Source of the DNA: Acidobacteriota bacterium
Lineage (GTDB): Bacteria > Acidobacteriota > JAAYUB01
Assembly (NCBI GenBank): GCA_018001935.1
Contig: JAGNHB010000016.1
Location: 32,994 to 96,993 of the forward strand
Direction: 5' to 3'
Length of the DNA stretch: 64,000 nt
Below are positions 25,471 to 34,641 of this stretch, one piece after another. Position 1 is the first letter of the stretch; the number at the start of each line of letters is the position of its first letter. The notes beneath the pieces were generated by a model. That model worked only from the letters and a program-made list of their open reading frames with translations. It did no database searches and was not told the origin of the DNA. The translations under genes and the position numbers were made by a program.

Positions 25471-28400
25471 ATGAGGGGAAAGACGATCCGCAGGGCGGCA
25501 GGGTTGGCGGTGCTGACGTTCCTCGCCGCGGTGTTCGCCGTGGCGGCCGGGGCCGGCGAAGGGACCCTGGACGGCGTTCTCACGCTGACCTGGGGTGACC
25601 CGGGCCCCGGCGGCACGGGGAAAAGCGAGTTCCTCGCCGAGGTGACCCCACCCGGCGGGCGGCCGGTCCGACTCGCCTGGGACGCGGCCCGGTTCGACCC
25701 CGGGTGCCTCCGGGTGTTGAACCGGAGACCGGTCCGGGTTTACGGGACCCTCCTCCCCGCCGCCGACGCCCCCCGCGGGCAGGACCTCCTCGTGGCGGAG
25801 CGCATCGAGCCTGCCGGCGGGGCCGCCCGCCCCCACAAGCCCGAAGCCGTCACGGGGCCTCAGCCGTGGGTCACCATCCCCTGCAAGTTCTCCGATGTCG
25901 CCGCGGAGCCCCGGACAGTCGGCTTCTTCGCGGACCAGTTCGGCAGCACCTCGCCCCGGCTCGACCACTACTGGCGCGAACTCTCCTATGAAAACATCAA
26001 CATGAACGGGAGCCTGGCGGCGTCGAAGTGGTACGTCCTGCCCCACCCCAAGTCCCACTACGTCACCGGGAGCCCGCCCGCCGCCAACCTGACGGCGCTC
26101 TTCACCGACGCCACGGCCGCCGCCGACCCCGACATCGACTTCACCCCTTTCATGGGGATCAACCTCTTCTTCAACGACGAACTCGACGGCTACGCCTGGG
26201 GCGGCGCGCGCTACGCCACCCTGGACGGGGTCGCCAAGGTCTGGCGGACCACCTGGGAACCGCCCTGGGGCTACAACAACCTCTGCATCCTCATGCACGA
26301 GATGGGGCACGGCTTCGGCCTGCCGCACTCCTGTTTCAACCCGTCCAGCGTCTACGACAGTTCCTGGGACGTGATGAGCGACTCCTGGCAGTGCAACCCC
26401 ACGGACCCGACCTTCGGCTGCTTCGGGCAGCACACCATCGCCCACCACAAGGACATGCTCGGCTGGGTCACCCCGGGGCAGATCGTCACCGTGAACACCG
26501 GCAGCCGTCAGACCGTGACCCTCGAGCGCCTCGCCCAGCCCTCGGGATCCAACCCGAGGCTGATCAAGGTCCCCGTCGGCGGTTCCGCCACCCGCTACTA
26601 CACCGTGGAAGCCCGCAAGCGGGTCGGATACGACACGCAGCTCCCTGGCGAGTCGGTCATCGTTCACGAGGTGGACACCACCCGGGACATCGAGGCGTAC
26701 GTCCAGGGCGCCAACGGCGACACGGGCGCCATGATCGCCGTGGGCAGCTCCTTCACCGACACCGCCAACTGCGTCACCGTCACCGTGAACAGTTCCTCCG
26801 CCACCGGCTGGACCGTCACCGTCTCCAACACCGCGGGGCCGGGCATCACGACCCACCCGCAGAACCAGACCATCCAGAGCGGCCAGACGGCCGCCCTGAG
26901 CGTCACGGCCTCCGGGGCGGGGGCCCTGTCCTACCAGTGGTACCAGGGGACCAGCGGCGACACCTCGACCCCCGTGGGGACCAACGCCGCGAGCTACACC
27001 ACGCCCCCGCTCAGCGCCACGACCTCGTACTGGGTCAGGGTGACGGACGGCTGCGGCTCCACCAACAGCAGCGCCGCCACCGTCACCGTGCAGTCCGGGT
27101 GCACTCCGCCCGCCATCGCGTCCCACCCGGCGGGGGCCTCCCTGTGCAGCGGGCAGTCCACCACGCTCACCGTCACCGCAACCGGATCGACGCCCTTCAC
27201 CTACGCCTGGTACCAGGGCGCCAGCGGCAACACCGCCATCCCCGTCGGGACCAACTCGAACACGTTCGGCACCCCGGCGCTGCTGTCCTCCACCAGCTAC
27301 TGGGTGCGGGTCACCAACGCCTGCGGGACCGCCGACAGCAACGCGGCCGCCCTCACCGTCCTGACGGCGCCCGGGATCACCTCCCACCCCGCCGGCCAGA
27401 CCATCGCCAGCGGCCAGACGGCCACCCTCTTCGTCAGCGCCACCGGGTCGGCCCCCCTCGGCTACCAGTGGTACCAGGGCGCCAGCGGCAACACGAGTTC
27501 CCCCGTCGGGTCCAACCAACCCTCCTACACCACCCCGGCGCTGACCGGCACCACCAGCTACTGGGTGCGGGTGACCAACGCCTGCGGGACGGCCAACAGC
27601 AACACGGCCGTCATCACGGTGAGCGGGGGGTGCGAGGCCCCCTCCATCGACACCCCGCCGGAATCCATGGTGATCTGTAACGGGTTCGCGGCGTCGCTCA
27701 CGGTGTCCGCCTCCGGCACCGCACCCCTCGCGTACCAATGGTACCAGGGGACCAGCGGGGACACCTCCGTCCCGGTCGGGACCGACGCTTCGGCGTACAT
27801 CACCCCGACCCTGAGCGCCACCACCAACTTCTGGGTGCGGGTGACCAACGCCTGCGGGACGGTGGACACCCCCACCGCCGTCATCACGGTCCGGAACGGG
27901 CCCGCCGTCACCGTACAGCCCCAGTCCCAGTCCGTCCAGGCGGGGCAGCCGGTTTACCTCGCCGTGGTCGCCTCCGGGATCGGGAGCCTGTCCTACCAGT
28001 GGTACCAGGGGACGAGCCCGGACACCTCCACCCCGGTCGGGACGGATTCGTCGGGCTTCACCTCGCCGCCCCTGACGCAGGACACCCGGTACTGGGTGCG
28101 GGTGACCGACGACTGCGGGAGCACCGACAGCAATTCCGCCGTGATCACCGTGACGGAGGGTCCCGTCTACACCGTCTTCGCCGCCCACGTGGCCGAGAGC
28201 GACATGTGGTGGACCCGCCTCTCCGTGGTCAACCTCGGCCTCACGCCGGCCTCGCTCCGGATCGACGCCTTCGGCAGCGACGGCGTCCTCGTCCAGTCGG
28301 TGGTGATGGGGGGCATCCCCGCCGGCGGCGCGCTCCGGCAGGGGATATCCACGATCCTCTCCCCCGAGGCCCTCTCCCGCGACCTCTGGCTGAAGATCAC

Positions 28401-29490
28401 CAGCCAGCAGCCGCTCCAGGGCGTCCTGGAATTCGGGACGAAGGACGACGCCACCGAGGTGGTCATGCCCATGGCCCCCGCCGCCGCGTCGCTGATTTTC
28501 CCCTACGTGGTGGTCGTCGCCGACTGGTACACCGGCCTGACCCTGGTCAACACCGGCCCCGTCCCGGCCGCGGTGTCGCTCACGGCCCACGCCGAGGACG
28601 GCTACCTCCTGGCCACGACCCCGGTCAACCTCCCCGCGGCGGGAAAGTACGTCCGCCTCATCGACCAGGTCTTTCCCACCGTCGGAAACCCGTCCGCCAT
28701 CCGCCTGGTCCGCGTGCAGTCGGACCAGGACCTCGTCGGGTTCGAGTTGTTCGGAAACCTGTCCAACCCGGGCCTGGCGGGCCTCCCCGCGGCAGCCGCC
28801 CCGGTGAAGGCCCCCGTGCCGGCGACGGGGGAGAGCACCCCCGGGGCGACCTACACCGCCCACTACCTTGAAATCCCCGCCAACGACCTCTTCTACACCG
28901 GCGTCACCTTCTGCAACCGGGGCGCCGACGGCGCCATGTTCGAAGCGGACCTCTACGACAGCGCCGGGAGCAAGCTCGTCGGGACCTCCTACTACGTCAT
29001 CCCCTACCAGCAGGTCACCCGCGAGATCTGGACCCTCTTCAGCGAGTCGGGGACCCCCTACCCCTCGGCGGCCCGGATGCGGCTCCAGGCGGACCAGCCG
29101 TTCCTCGGCTTCGAACTCTTCTTCACCCGGTCCGGGGCCTTCGCCTTCGACGGCCTCCCCGTGGTGTCGTCGGGGAGCTACCGGTTCTGTTTCCCCCTGG
29201 TCCGGACGGAGACGGGCTGGGCGAGCCGCCTCCGCCTGTTCAACCCGTCCGCGTCCGCCGCCGGTGTCTCCATCAAGGCTTACGCGGAAGGGGGCGCCCT
29301 GCTGGGCGAATCCACGGGCGCCCTCGCGGCGGGGCACACCTCCGACGCGAACCTGGCCGTGCTCTTCCCCGCGGTCTACGCCTCCATCGCCTGGCTGAAC
29401 GTGGAATCCTCCCAACCCGTCGCGGGAGACCTCTTCTTCCTGTCCGCCTCCACGGGCCGCCTCGGCAGCTACCCGGGGATCGAGTGGTGA
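25471..29490 (+). CDS. Large secreted metzincin with five Ig-like repeats and a four-unit C-terminal module
   Basis: 1,339 residues. Signal peptide residues 1-28. Catalytic motif HEMGHGFGLPH at about 276 (HExxHxxGxxH), in a context resembling M6/M43-type secreted proteases (WDVMSD shortly after is the Met-turn). Five Ig-like repeats of about 88 residues run from about 455 to 895, each with GQ..L.V.A.G...YQWYQG then TTSYWVRVTNACGT. From about 900 to the end are four units of about 110 residues (WWTRLSVVNLG, DWYTGLTLVNTG, FYTGVTFCNRG, WASRLRLFNPS), shared with the protease at 1176-5882. A TATAAT at 25430-25435, 35 bp upstream of the ATG, is a likely -10 without a good -35. Confidence 0.85.
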   Translation: MRGKTIRRAAGLAVLTFLAAVFAVAAGAGEGTLDGVLTLTWGDPGPGGTGKSEFLAEVTPPGGRPVRLAWDAARFDPGCLRVLNRRPVRVYGTLLPAADAPRGQDLLVAERIEPAGGAARPHKPEAVTGPQPWVTIPCKFSDVAAEPRTVGFFADQFGSTSPRLDHYWRELSYENINMNGSLAASKWYVLPHPKSHYVTGSPPAANLTALFTDATAAADPDIDFTPFMGINLFFNDELDGYAWGGARYATLDGVAKVWRTTWEPPWGYNNLCILMHEMGHGFGLPHSCFNPSSVYDSSWDVMSDSWQCNPTDPTFGCFGQHTIAHHKDMLGWVTPGQIVTVNTGSRQTVTLERLAQPSGSNPRLIKVPVGGSATRYYTVEARKRVGYDTQLPGESVIVHEVDTTRDIEAYVQGANGDTGAMIAVGSSFTDTANCVTVTVNSSSATGWTVTVSNTAGPGITTHPQNQTIQSGQTAALSVTASGAGALSYQWYQGTSGDTSTPVGTNAASYTTPPLSATTSYWVRVTDGCGSTNSSAATVTVQSGCTPPAIASHPAGASLCSGQSTTLTVTATGSTPFTYAWYQGASGNTAIPVGTNSNTFGTPALLSSTSYWVRVTNACGTADSNAAALTVLTAPGITSHPAGQTIASGQTATLFVSATGSAPLGYQWYQGASGNTSSPVGSNQPSYTTPALTGTTSYWVRVTNACGTANSNTAVITVSGGCEAPSIDTPPESMVICNGFAASLTVSASGTAPLAYQWYQGTSGDTSVPVGTDASAYITPTLSATTNFWVRVTNACGTVDTPTAVITVRNGPAVTVQPQSQSVQAGQPVYLAVVASGIGSLSYQWYQGTSPDTSTPVGTDSSGFTSPPLTQDTRYWVRVTDDCGSTDSNSAVITVTEGPVYTVFAAHVAESDMWWTRLSVVNLGLTPASLRIDAFGSDGVLVQSVVMGGIPAGGALRQGISTILSPEALSRDLWLKITSQQPLQGVLEFGTKDDATEVVMPMAPAAASLIFPYVVVVADWYTGLTLVNTGPVPAAVSLTAHAEDGYLLATTPVNLPAAGKYVRLIDQVFPTVGNPSAIRLVRVQSDQDLVGFELFGNLSNPGLAGLPAAAAPVKAPVPATGESTPGATYTAHYLEIPANDLFYTGVTFCNRGADGAMFEADLYDSAGSKLVGTSYYVIPYQQVTREIWTLFSESGTPYPSAARMRLQADQPFLGFELFFTRSGAFAFDGLPVVSSGSYRFCFPLVRTETGWASRLRLFNPSASAAGVSIKAYAEGGALLGESTGALAAGHTSDANLAVLFPAVYASIAWLNVESSQPVAGDLFFLSASTGRLGSYPGIEW

Positions 29491-29936
29491 CGGGGAGGAT
29501 GGAGAAGGCTGCAGGCACTGTAGCGGCTGCGTTCTTGCCAGCATCTTGTCGATTCCGGTTGCCTTCCGAGGCCACTGTTGCCGGGCGACGCCCCGGAAAA
29601 AGCGTCCCTTCAACGTGGTATTTTGGGCAAAATGCACAAGACCGGGGGACCTCGGTGGGCTCCCGCCGCCTTCGGGGCGGGTTTGTCCTTGCAATGCGTC
29701 ACCGGGTCCCCGGGGCGGCGAGGGGAGGAACGCACCCTGAAAGGGTGCGGGGAAGGCGGGTCCGTCCCGGGCCGAACATCCCGGAACGAAAAGCGGCACC
29801 CGAAAAGGCCGTCAGGGATCACGACAAATCGACCCGCAGGATGAACGGTTTTCTTTTCCCGCTCGTGCCTTCCGTGTATTTCGTGGTTCTTTTTCCGGTT
29901 TATCCGGGTTAGGAGGGGGGCGCCCCCCTCCGGTCG
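29491..29936. other. 446-bp intergenic region with dispersed repeat words
   Basis: No gene seen between the convergent metzincin and Omp28-like genes. It contains a perfect hairpin CGCACCCTGAAAGGGTGCG (29731-29749), which recurs exactly at 51523-51541. It also contains a direct-repeat segment at about 29884-29916 (TGGTTCTTTTTCCGGTT...) that recurs at 62347-62379, just before the thymidine kinase gene. Confidence 0.6.
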
Positions 29937-31100
29937 TCACATGATCACTTGCTGGGCCAGGAGGACCAGGTCAACGGCCGTGACCGCCTTGTCCCCGTCG
30001 ATGTCGATCATCGGGAACGCCTCCGCGTCGCCCGCCAGCCAGGCGGACAGGAGCACCAGGTCGTCCGCGAGCACCTGCCCGTCCCCGTCGATGTCGCCGT
30101 TGCGGATGATGGAGAAGGTCTCCGGGCTCTGGGCGAAAGGGTACCCGCCGTCGGTGGCGCTCACCTTGACCCTCCCCCGGGTGGTGGGAAGGTCGGTGAC
30201 CAGCCAGTCGAAGGTCCCCGAATTGGCGATGTTGTGGGCGAGAGGCACCCAGGTGTTCTCCTTGGTGGACAGGTAGACGTCCACGTTGCCGGTGAAACCC
30301 TGGGAACTCCAGGCCACGTTCATCACCGAGCCCACGATGAACAGGTCGCCCGCTTCCGGCGACGTGAGCAGGATGGACCCCGGGTCGGGAAGCGGCGAGC
30401 GGACGGCCTGGAGGACCTCCTTGTCGGAGGCCTGCACGAAGGCCACGATCTGGACGTTGGGGCGACTCCAGCCGGCCCCGAGGGTGAACAGCTGGTTGTG
30501 GGTGACGGACTGCCCGGCGGGGATGGAGACGTCCTGTCCGGTCGCGGAGGGGAGCAGCGAGCGGACGACGAAATCCACCTCGGACTGGTCGTACCAGGTG
30601 TAGGGGATGTGCCTCTCCACCACGGCGACGAAGAGCTTGCCCTGGACGGCGGACGCCGACGTGTTGGTGACGGTGACGCCCGCGGTTGACGCGTTCGGGA
30701 AGGCCAGGGCGAGGGTCACGGGCGCGGCGATCACGCGCCGCTGGTTGAAGCCGCTGGCGTAGTTGTTGTAGGTGGAGCTGCACGTCCCGCCGCCGACCAC
30801 CTTGACCTTCCCGTCCACGAGGACGGTGGGGGTCCCGGAGACCGCGTAGTAGGAGTACCGCGTCGAGTAGGCGCTGGTCGCGAAAGGGTCGCCCGAGTGG
30901 TAGGCCAGGATGACGGTGTCGCTGCCGTAGTTGCTGTCGATGCTGTGCAGGCCGCACGCGGCCGAAGGGCAGTAGGGTCAACCCACCGCGGTGGTGAACT
31001 CCTCGAAGAGCACCACCCGCGAAGCGGTCGAGCAACGGGGGAAGGCGGCGGCCAGGCCGGCAAAAAACAGCAGGGCCAGGCCGATGAACAGTCTTCGCAT
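29937..31100 (-). CDS. Probable selenoprotein: secreted Omp28/thioredoxin-like protein with dockerin-type C-terminus, in-frame TGA at codon 41
   Basis: 387 codons from the ATG at 31100 (GGAGG, five-base spacing). Signal peptide residues 1-19. FEEFTTAVG leads into codon 41, TGA (30980-30978), followed at once by PYCPSAACGLHS with the frame open to the end. Read through, the motif is U41-P-Y-C44, the place of CPYC in thioredoxin-fold proteins. YHSGDPF and VSGTPTVLVDG continue the Omp28-like fold. A 5-bp stem with loop CGTG starts 14 nt after the TGA (30950-30963). Residues about 330-387 look like a dockerin-type calcium pair (NGDIDGDGQVLADDLVLL, DIDGDKAVTAVDLVLL). Alternatives are a nonsense mutation or a sequencing error. 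A restart after the TGA would lose the signal peptide and redox motif and has no ribosome-binding site. Confidence 0.75.
30950..30980 (-). promoter_or_regulatory. Candidate Sec codon and bacterial SECIS-like stem-loop
   Basis: On the minus strand: TGA at 30980-30978, 14 nt, stem GGCCG (30963-30959), loop CGTG (30958-30955), stem CGGCC (30954-30950). The loop begins 20 nt after the TGA and has G at its second position followed by T(U), within the usual geometry of bacterial SECIS elements as I know it. The stem is short and GC-rich, and such stems are common in this genome, so the support is moderate. Confidence 0.55.
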
Positions 31101-31182
31101 ACGATCCTCCATGGTATGGGGGAAGGCGGGGCGGGGCGCCCCGTCTCACGGGGCCCGGTTCACCGATTCCGTGTTCCGGGGC

Positions 31183-31497
31183 TCAGAGCTTGTCGGAAAT
31201 GGTGAAGATCTTGGAGAAACCCGAGATTTCCAGGATCTCCCGGACATTGTCCTGGGGCTTGAGGAGCACGAGCTTGCCGTTGCGTTTCCCCATCTCCTTC
31301 AGGACGGAGAGGAGGACCCGCAGGCCGGCGCTGCTCATGTACTGCACCCCGGAGATGTCCAGGGCGAGGGAGGTGACGCCCTCGTCCAGCCGGGCGTGGC
31401 AATAGGTGTCGAGTTCCGGGGAAGTGTGGGCGTCAACCCGTCCGGAAATCGTGACGACGACCCACCCGTTTTCCAGTTTCTCGGTGCTTGCTTCCAT
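31183..31497 (-). CDS. STAS-domain anti-sigma factor antagonist
   Basis: 104 residues. The ATG at 31497 is preferred over a TTG one codon earlier, with GGAGGG upstream. The whole protein is one STAS domain: ISGRVDAHTSPELD, then ALDISGVQYMSSAGLRVLLS, where a Ser of MSSAG is the usual phosphorylation site of SpoIIAA/RsbV-like proteins. Phosphorylation would be undone by a SpoIIE-type phosphatase such as that at 5-952. No anti-sigma kinase gene is adjacent. The Omp28-like gene follows on the same strand after 82 nt and may be co-transcribed. Confidence 0.88.
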   Translation of the reverse strand: MEASTEKLENGWVVVTISGRVDAHTSPELDTYCHARLDEGVTSLALDISGVQYMSSAGLRVLLSVLKEMGKRNGKLVLLKPQDNVREILEISGFSKIFTISDKL

Positions 31498-31531
31498 CAA
31501 TCCCTCCGGAGTTCAGTTTGCGGACCGTGTC

Positions 31532-31561
31532 ATGATGCACCAGAAACGGGGTACAGGTCAA
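31532..31561 (-). promoter_or_regulatory. Possible promoter of the STAS gene
   Basis: Minus strand TTGACC (31561-31556), 18-nt spacer, CATCAT (31537-31532). Good -35, weak -10. Confidence 0.35.
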
Positions 31562-31644
31562 CACTTAATCTTCGCCCGAGTCTCCCAACTATTTCTTGTC
31601 GCCCTGCATCCTATTATGGTACAAAAGGCGGTTCGGAGTCGCCC

Positions 31645-32304
31645 ATGAGTTACATCAAGCAGGCAGTCGGAATCGTGATCCTCGGGATCGTCGCGGGCCT
31701 GGCCTTCAACCAGGTCCGGCCCCGTTTTGCCCCGCCGCCCGCGGCGCCCCCGGTTCAGCCGGCCCCGGCCCTCCCGCCCGCGGCGACCGTGAGCGGGACA
31801 CCCGTCCCACTCCCCCCGCCCCCGCAGCTGGCAGCGGCCGCCCCGGCGGAGGCGAGCCCTTCGGGGATCGACCTGATGTCCTACGACCCCGTGGCGGACA
31901 CCGAGCGCCTCAAGAAGGAGTATGTCGCCCGCCAGCAGGCGGAGGCGGAGAAACTGCACATCGAGGCCCTCAGCCTGTCCCAGGCGCTCGACCTGCACCG
32001 GAACTGGGCCGCCTTCATCGACGCGCGCCCCCCCGACCAGTTCGCGAACGGGCACATCCGGGACGCGTTCAACATCCCCGAAACCGCTTTCGACGAGAAT
32101 CTCCGCTTCTTCCGCTCCTCCGCCCAGGCCCCGCCCACCCAGCCGGTGGTGGTCTACTGCGGCGGCGAGGACTGCGCCATTTCCTACCGGGTGGCCCGGA
32201 AGCTGGCGGAGAACGGCTTCACCAACGTGAAGGTCTACAAGGGGGGGTGGGACGAGTGGTTCGCCGCCTGTCAGAAAGACCCCTCCACCTACCCCATCGA
32301 GTGA
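31645..32304 (+). CDS. Membrane-anchored periplasmic rhodanese
   Basis: 219 residues from the ATG at 31645. One N-terminal membrane anchor (residues about 5-23), a proline/alanine-rich linker to about 65, then a rhodanese domain: LHRNWAAFIDARPPDQFANGHIRDAFNIP and VVVYCGGEDCAISYRVARKL. The catalytic Cys is in the YCGGEDC loop. It moves sulfane sulfur or senses persulfide in the periplasm. The MauE/DoxX-like gene starts 15 bp downstream, so the pair is an operon. Confidence 0.85.
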   Translation: MSYIKQAVGIVILGIVAGLAFNQVRPRFAPPPAAPPVQPAPALPPAATVSGTPVPLPPPPQLAAAAPAEASPSGIDLMSYDPVADTERLKKEYVARQQAEAEKLHIEALSLSQALDLHRNWAAFIDARPPDQFANGHIRDAFNIPETAFDENLRFFRSSAQAPPTQPVVVYCGGEDCAISYRVARKLAENGFTNVKVYKGGWDEWFAACQKDPSTYPIE

Positions 32305-32319
32305 CGCGGGAGGCCCCCC

Positions 32320-32889
32320 ATGAAGACATTCCTGAACTCCCTGGCGAAACGGGTCATCTTCGACGGCCACCCCCCGCGCGAGTACGGGGCGTCGCTCGCC
32401 TGGGGCCTCTTCGTCTTCCTCTGCCGCGTGATCCTGGCGGCCATCTTCATCCTCTACGCCGCCGACAAGATCGCCGACCCCCTGCTCTTCGCCCGGTCCA
32501 TCGCCGCTTACCAGATCCTGCCCACCACCTTCCTGATCAACCTGACCGCCGTGACGCTCCCGTGGGTGGAACTGCTGGCGGGGCTGGGCCTTCTCCTCGG
32601 GGTGTGGCGAAAGGGGGCCCTCCTCGTCACCATGGGACTGCTGGCCATGTTCACCGGCATGTTCGCCGTCACCATGATCCGGGGACTGGAGATCGACTGC
32701 GGGTGCTTCGGGGGCGAGTCCCCGGTGGGCTGGGCCGCCATCTTCCGGGACCTGCTGATGATGGTCCCGGGGATTTTCATCTTCCTCAACGACTGGCTCA
32801 TCCGGGTGGGCGCCGACGGGTGCGGCCGCCCCGCCGCGGAACCTCCTTCCGAATTGGCGGACGGCATCGGCACGATCCAGCCCGGATAG
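32320..32889 (+). CDS. MauE/DoxX-family membrane protein
   Basis: 189 residues with four predicted transmembrane helices (about 28-50, 65-90, 93-130, 145-165). GLEIDCGCFGGESP between helices 3 and 4 is the C-x-CFG motif of the MauE/DoxX redox branch, whose members are often linked to thioredoxin-like or Dsb-like partners. Next to a periplasmic rhodanese and close to the putative seleno-Omp28 protein, it could pass electrons or sulfur equivalents across the membrane. That role is inference. Confidence 0.8.
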   Translation: MKTFLNSLAKRVIFDGHPPREYGASLAWGLFVFLCRVILAAIFILYAADKIADPLLFARSIAAYQILPTTFLINLTAVTLPWVELLAGLGLLLGVWRKGALLVTMGLLAMFTGMFAVTMIRGLEIDCGCFGGESPVGWAAIFRDLLMMVPGIFIFLNDWLIRVGADGCGRPAAEPPSELADGIGTIQPG

Positions 32890-32987
32890 GCGCCGTAAAC
32901 GTCAATGAAGCCGAAAAAATCGGGAGCGATCGCTCGAAACATCGGCATGGAGCATGATTTGCGGCCAATGTCGTCTTCCGTTGCGGG

Positions 32988-33040
32988 CTTTGCGCCCTGG
33001 CGAGATCAGGATTCGGATCGTCTCTCGCCAAGGCGCAAAG
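32988..33040. repeat. Palindromic 'word' repeat in a 348-bp intergenic region
   Basis: In the gap 32890-33237 (no gene seen), 18-nt arms CTTTGCGCCCTGGCGAGA (32988-33005) and TCTCGCCAAGGCGCAAAG (33023-33040) pair with one mismatch around a 17-nt loop. The same CGCCTTGGCGAG palindrome is found at 51666-51710 and 61418-61460. The right part of the gap carries GTGGTTCGCGTGGTTCGTGG-type words related to those at 29870-29910 and 62290-62370. Confidence 0.7.
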
Positions 33041-33237
33041 ACCCAAAGGAAAATGGCTCGCCCGGGATGCGGCCGGGGGGCGCTGTCTCCTGTTTCCCGA
33101 CGTCAATCTCCTGACGGCTCCCTCATCCTCCCTTCCTCATTTAAATACTGGTTTCTGAATTCTTTGTTCGTGTGGTTCGCGTGGTTCGTGGCCCATTATC
33201 GTTCGTGTTTTCCGTGTAACGTGGTTCCCTTCAGGGG

Positions 33238-34473
33238 TCACCCGACCGTTGGGCCTTCACTCAACTGGATCGGCGGGAGCGTCTCCTCCAGGAAGTCCGT
33301 GTCCGTGTTGCCGGGAAGGGTGAAGGTGAAGGTGGTTCCCTGCCCTTTCGCGGACTCCACCCAGGCCCTGCCGCCGTGGGCCTCCACCATCTTCTTGACG
33401 ATGTAGGTGCCCAGGCCCGACCCCTCCACCTGGCTCCCGGCCACCCGGTAGAACATGTCGAAGACCTGGGAGGTCTCCTCGGGGGACATCCCGACCCCGT
33501 TGTCACGCACGTAGAAGTGGTGGAAGTTGCGCTTCCGGTAATACCCGACCTCGATGATCGGCCGGGGCTTGGCGGGGTCGAAGTACTTGATGGAATTGGT
33601 CAGCAGGTTCTTGAAGACCTGGGCCAGCATGGTGGGGTGGGCCATGACCGTGGGAAGGGACTCCTGGATGATGAAGATGGCCGGGATGTCGCGGTAGATG
33701 TGCTGGAACTCGGAGACGATGTCGTTGAGGATCGTCAGGGTGTCCACCTCCTCCTTCTCGACCATCCCCCGGTTCGTGCGGGAGACCTGGAGGATGTCGT
33801 CGATCAACCTCAGCATCCTCTCGGCCTCCTCCTTGACCATCTTCAGGTAGTCCTTGCCCTCCCGGTCGAAGGCGGTCCCGAACTGCTGCTCGATGAGGTC
33901 GGACACCCCCAGGATGACGGAGATGGGGTTCTTCAGGTCGTGGGAGATGGTGTAGACGAACGACTCGAGTTCCCGGTTCTTCTCGGCGAGGAGGGAGATC
34001 TCGCGGTGCTGGTCCGTGATCTCCTGGAAGAGGAACAGCCGTCCCGTCGACCGCCCCTCGTGCAGGATCGGCAGGGAGTGGACCTCGAAGCGCGTGCGTT
34101 CCGCGTTGCAGAGCGAGACGTCCACGCGGAAGTCCTCCAGGGACCCCTTTCGGGCCTGGCCGATCATCCGGAGCAGGTCGTGCTCGTTTTCGAACCGGCG
34201 GCGGATCCCGCTGAAGAAGGTCTCCACGTCCAGGCCCAGGACGCCGTTCCCCGCGGGGTCGAAGAAACGGTCGAAACGACGGTTGGTCCGGCAGATCCGG
34301 AACTCCCTGTCCGCGACGAGGACCGCGTCGGGGACCGTCTCCAGGACCAGCAGGGCCGTGTCGTCGTCCCCGGCGGCCGCCGGCCCGACCCCGGGTTCGG
34401 GCCCTGCCGCTCCCGTCTCCGTCGGCGTCACGTCCATTCCCGTCTTCGGTTTCATAGCCCTCCCGTAACCCAT
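33238..34473 (-). CDS. Soluble PAS sensor histidine kinase, orphan
   Basis: 411 residues from an ATG at 34473 (GGGGAG six bases upstream); an in-frame ATG at 34455 is an alternative. No signal peptide or transmembrane segment, so cytosolic. PAS domain about residues 42-155 (AVLVADREFRICRTNRRFDRFF). HisKA with phospho-acceptor in SHDLKNPI (H178). HATPase_c about 275-400: N box LLTNSIKYF, G1 DNGVGMSPEE, G2 GSGLGTYIVKKM. There is no response-regulator gene beside it. Divergent from the NfeD/SPFH operon. Confidence 0.85.
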   Translation of the reverse strand: MGYGRAMKPKTGMDVTPTETGAAGPEPGVGPAAAGDDDTALLVLETVPDAVLVADREFRICRTNRRFDRFFDPAGNGVLGLDVETFFSGIRRRFENEHDLLRMIGQARKGSLEDFRVDVSLCNAERTRFEVHSLPILHEGRSTGRLFLFQEITDQHREISLLAEKNRELESFVYTISHDLKNPISVILGVSDLIEQQFGTAFDREGKDYLKMVKEEAERMLRLIDDILQVSRTNRGMVEKEEVDTLTILNDIVSEFQHIYRDIPAIFIIQESLPTVMAHPTMLAQVFKNLLTNSIKYFDPAKPRPIIEVGYYRKRNFHHFYVRDNGVGMSPEETSQVFDMFYRVAGSQVEGSGLGTYIVKKMVEAHGGRAWVESAKGQGTTFTFTLPGNTDTDFLEETLPPIQLSEGPTVG

Positions 34474-34641
34474 CCGCGGCTCCCCGGCAACATCCCCTGC
34501 GGTGCCCCGCCGATGGCGCAAACAAAGGGTTTACGGACCCGGTTCCGATGGTGTTCCGACGTTCTTCGAGACCATCATCCGTATTGCATCGAGAATATCA
34601 CAACGCCGCCGAAAACTGAAGCGCATCGGCGCCGTTTTCGG

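Noticed and set aside
25453..29799. A 1,448-residue minus-strand frame opposite the second metzincin
   Set aside because: Compositional shadow: low-complexity Gly/Val/Arg protein, while the plus strand has signal peptide, zinc motif and Ig repeats.
29937..31100. Treating the Omp28-like gene as a plain pseudogene, or as a shorter gene starting after the TGA
   Set aside because: There is only one disruption and it falls exactly on the redox Cys position. The frame is otherwise clean, and no restart site with a ribosome-binding site exists downstream. A nonsense mutation remains possible but is less likely.
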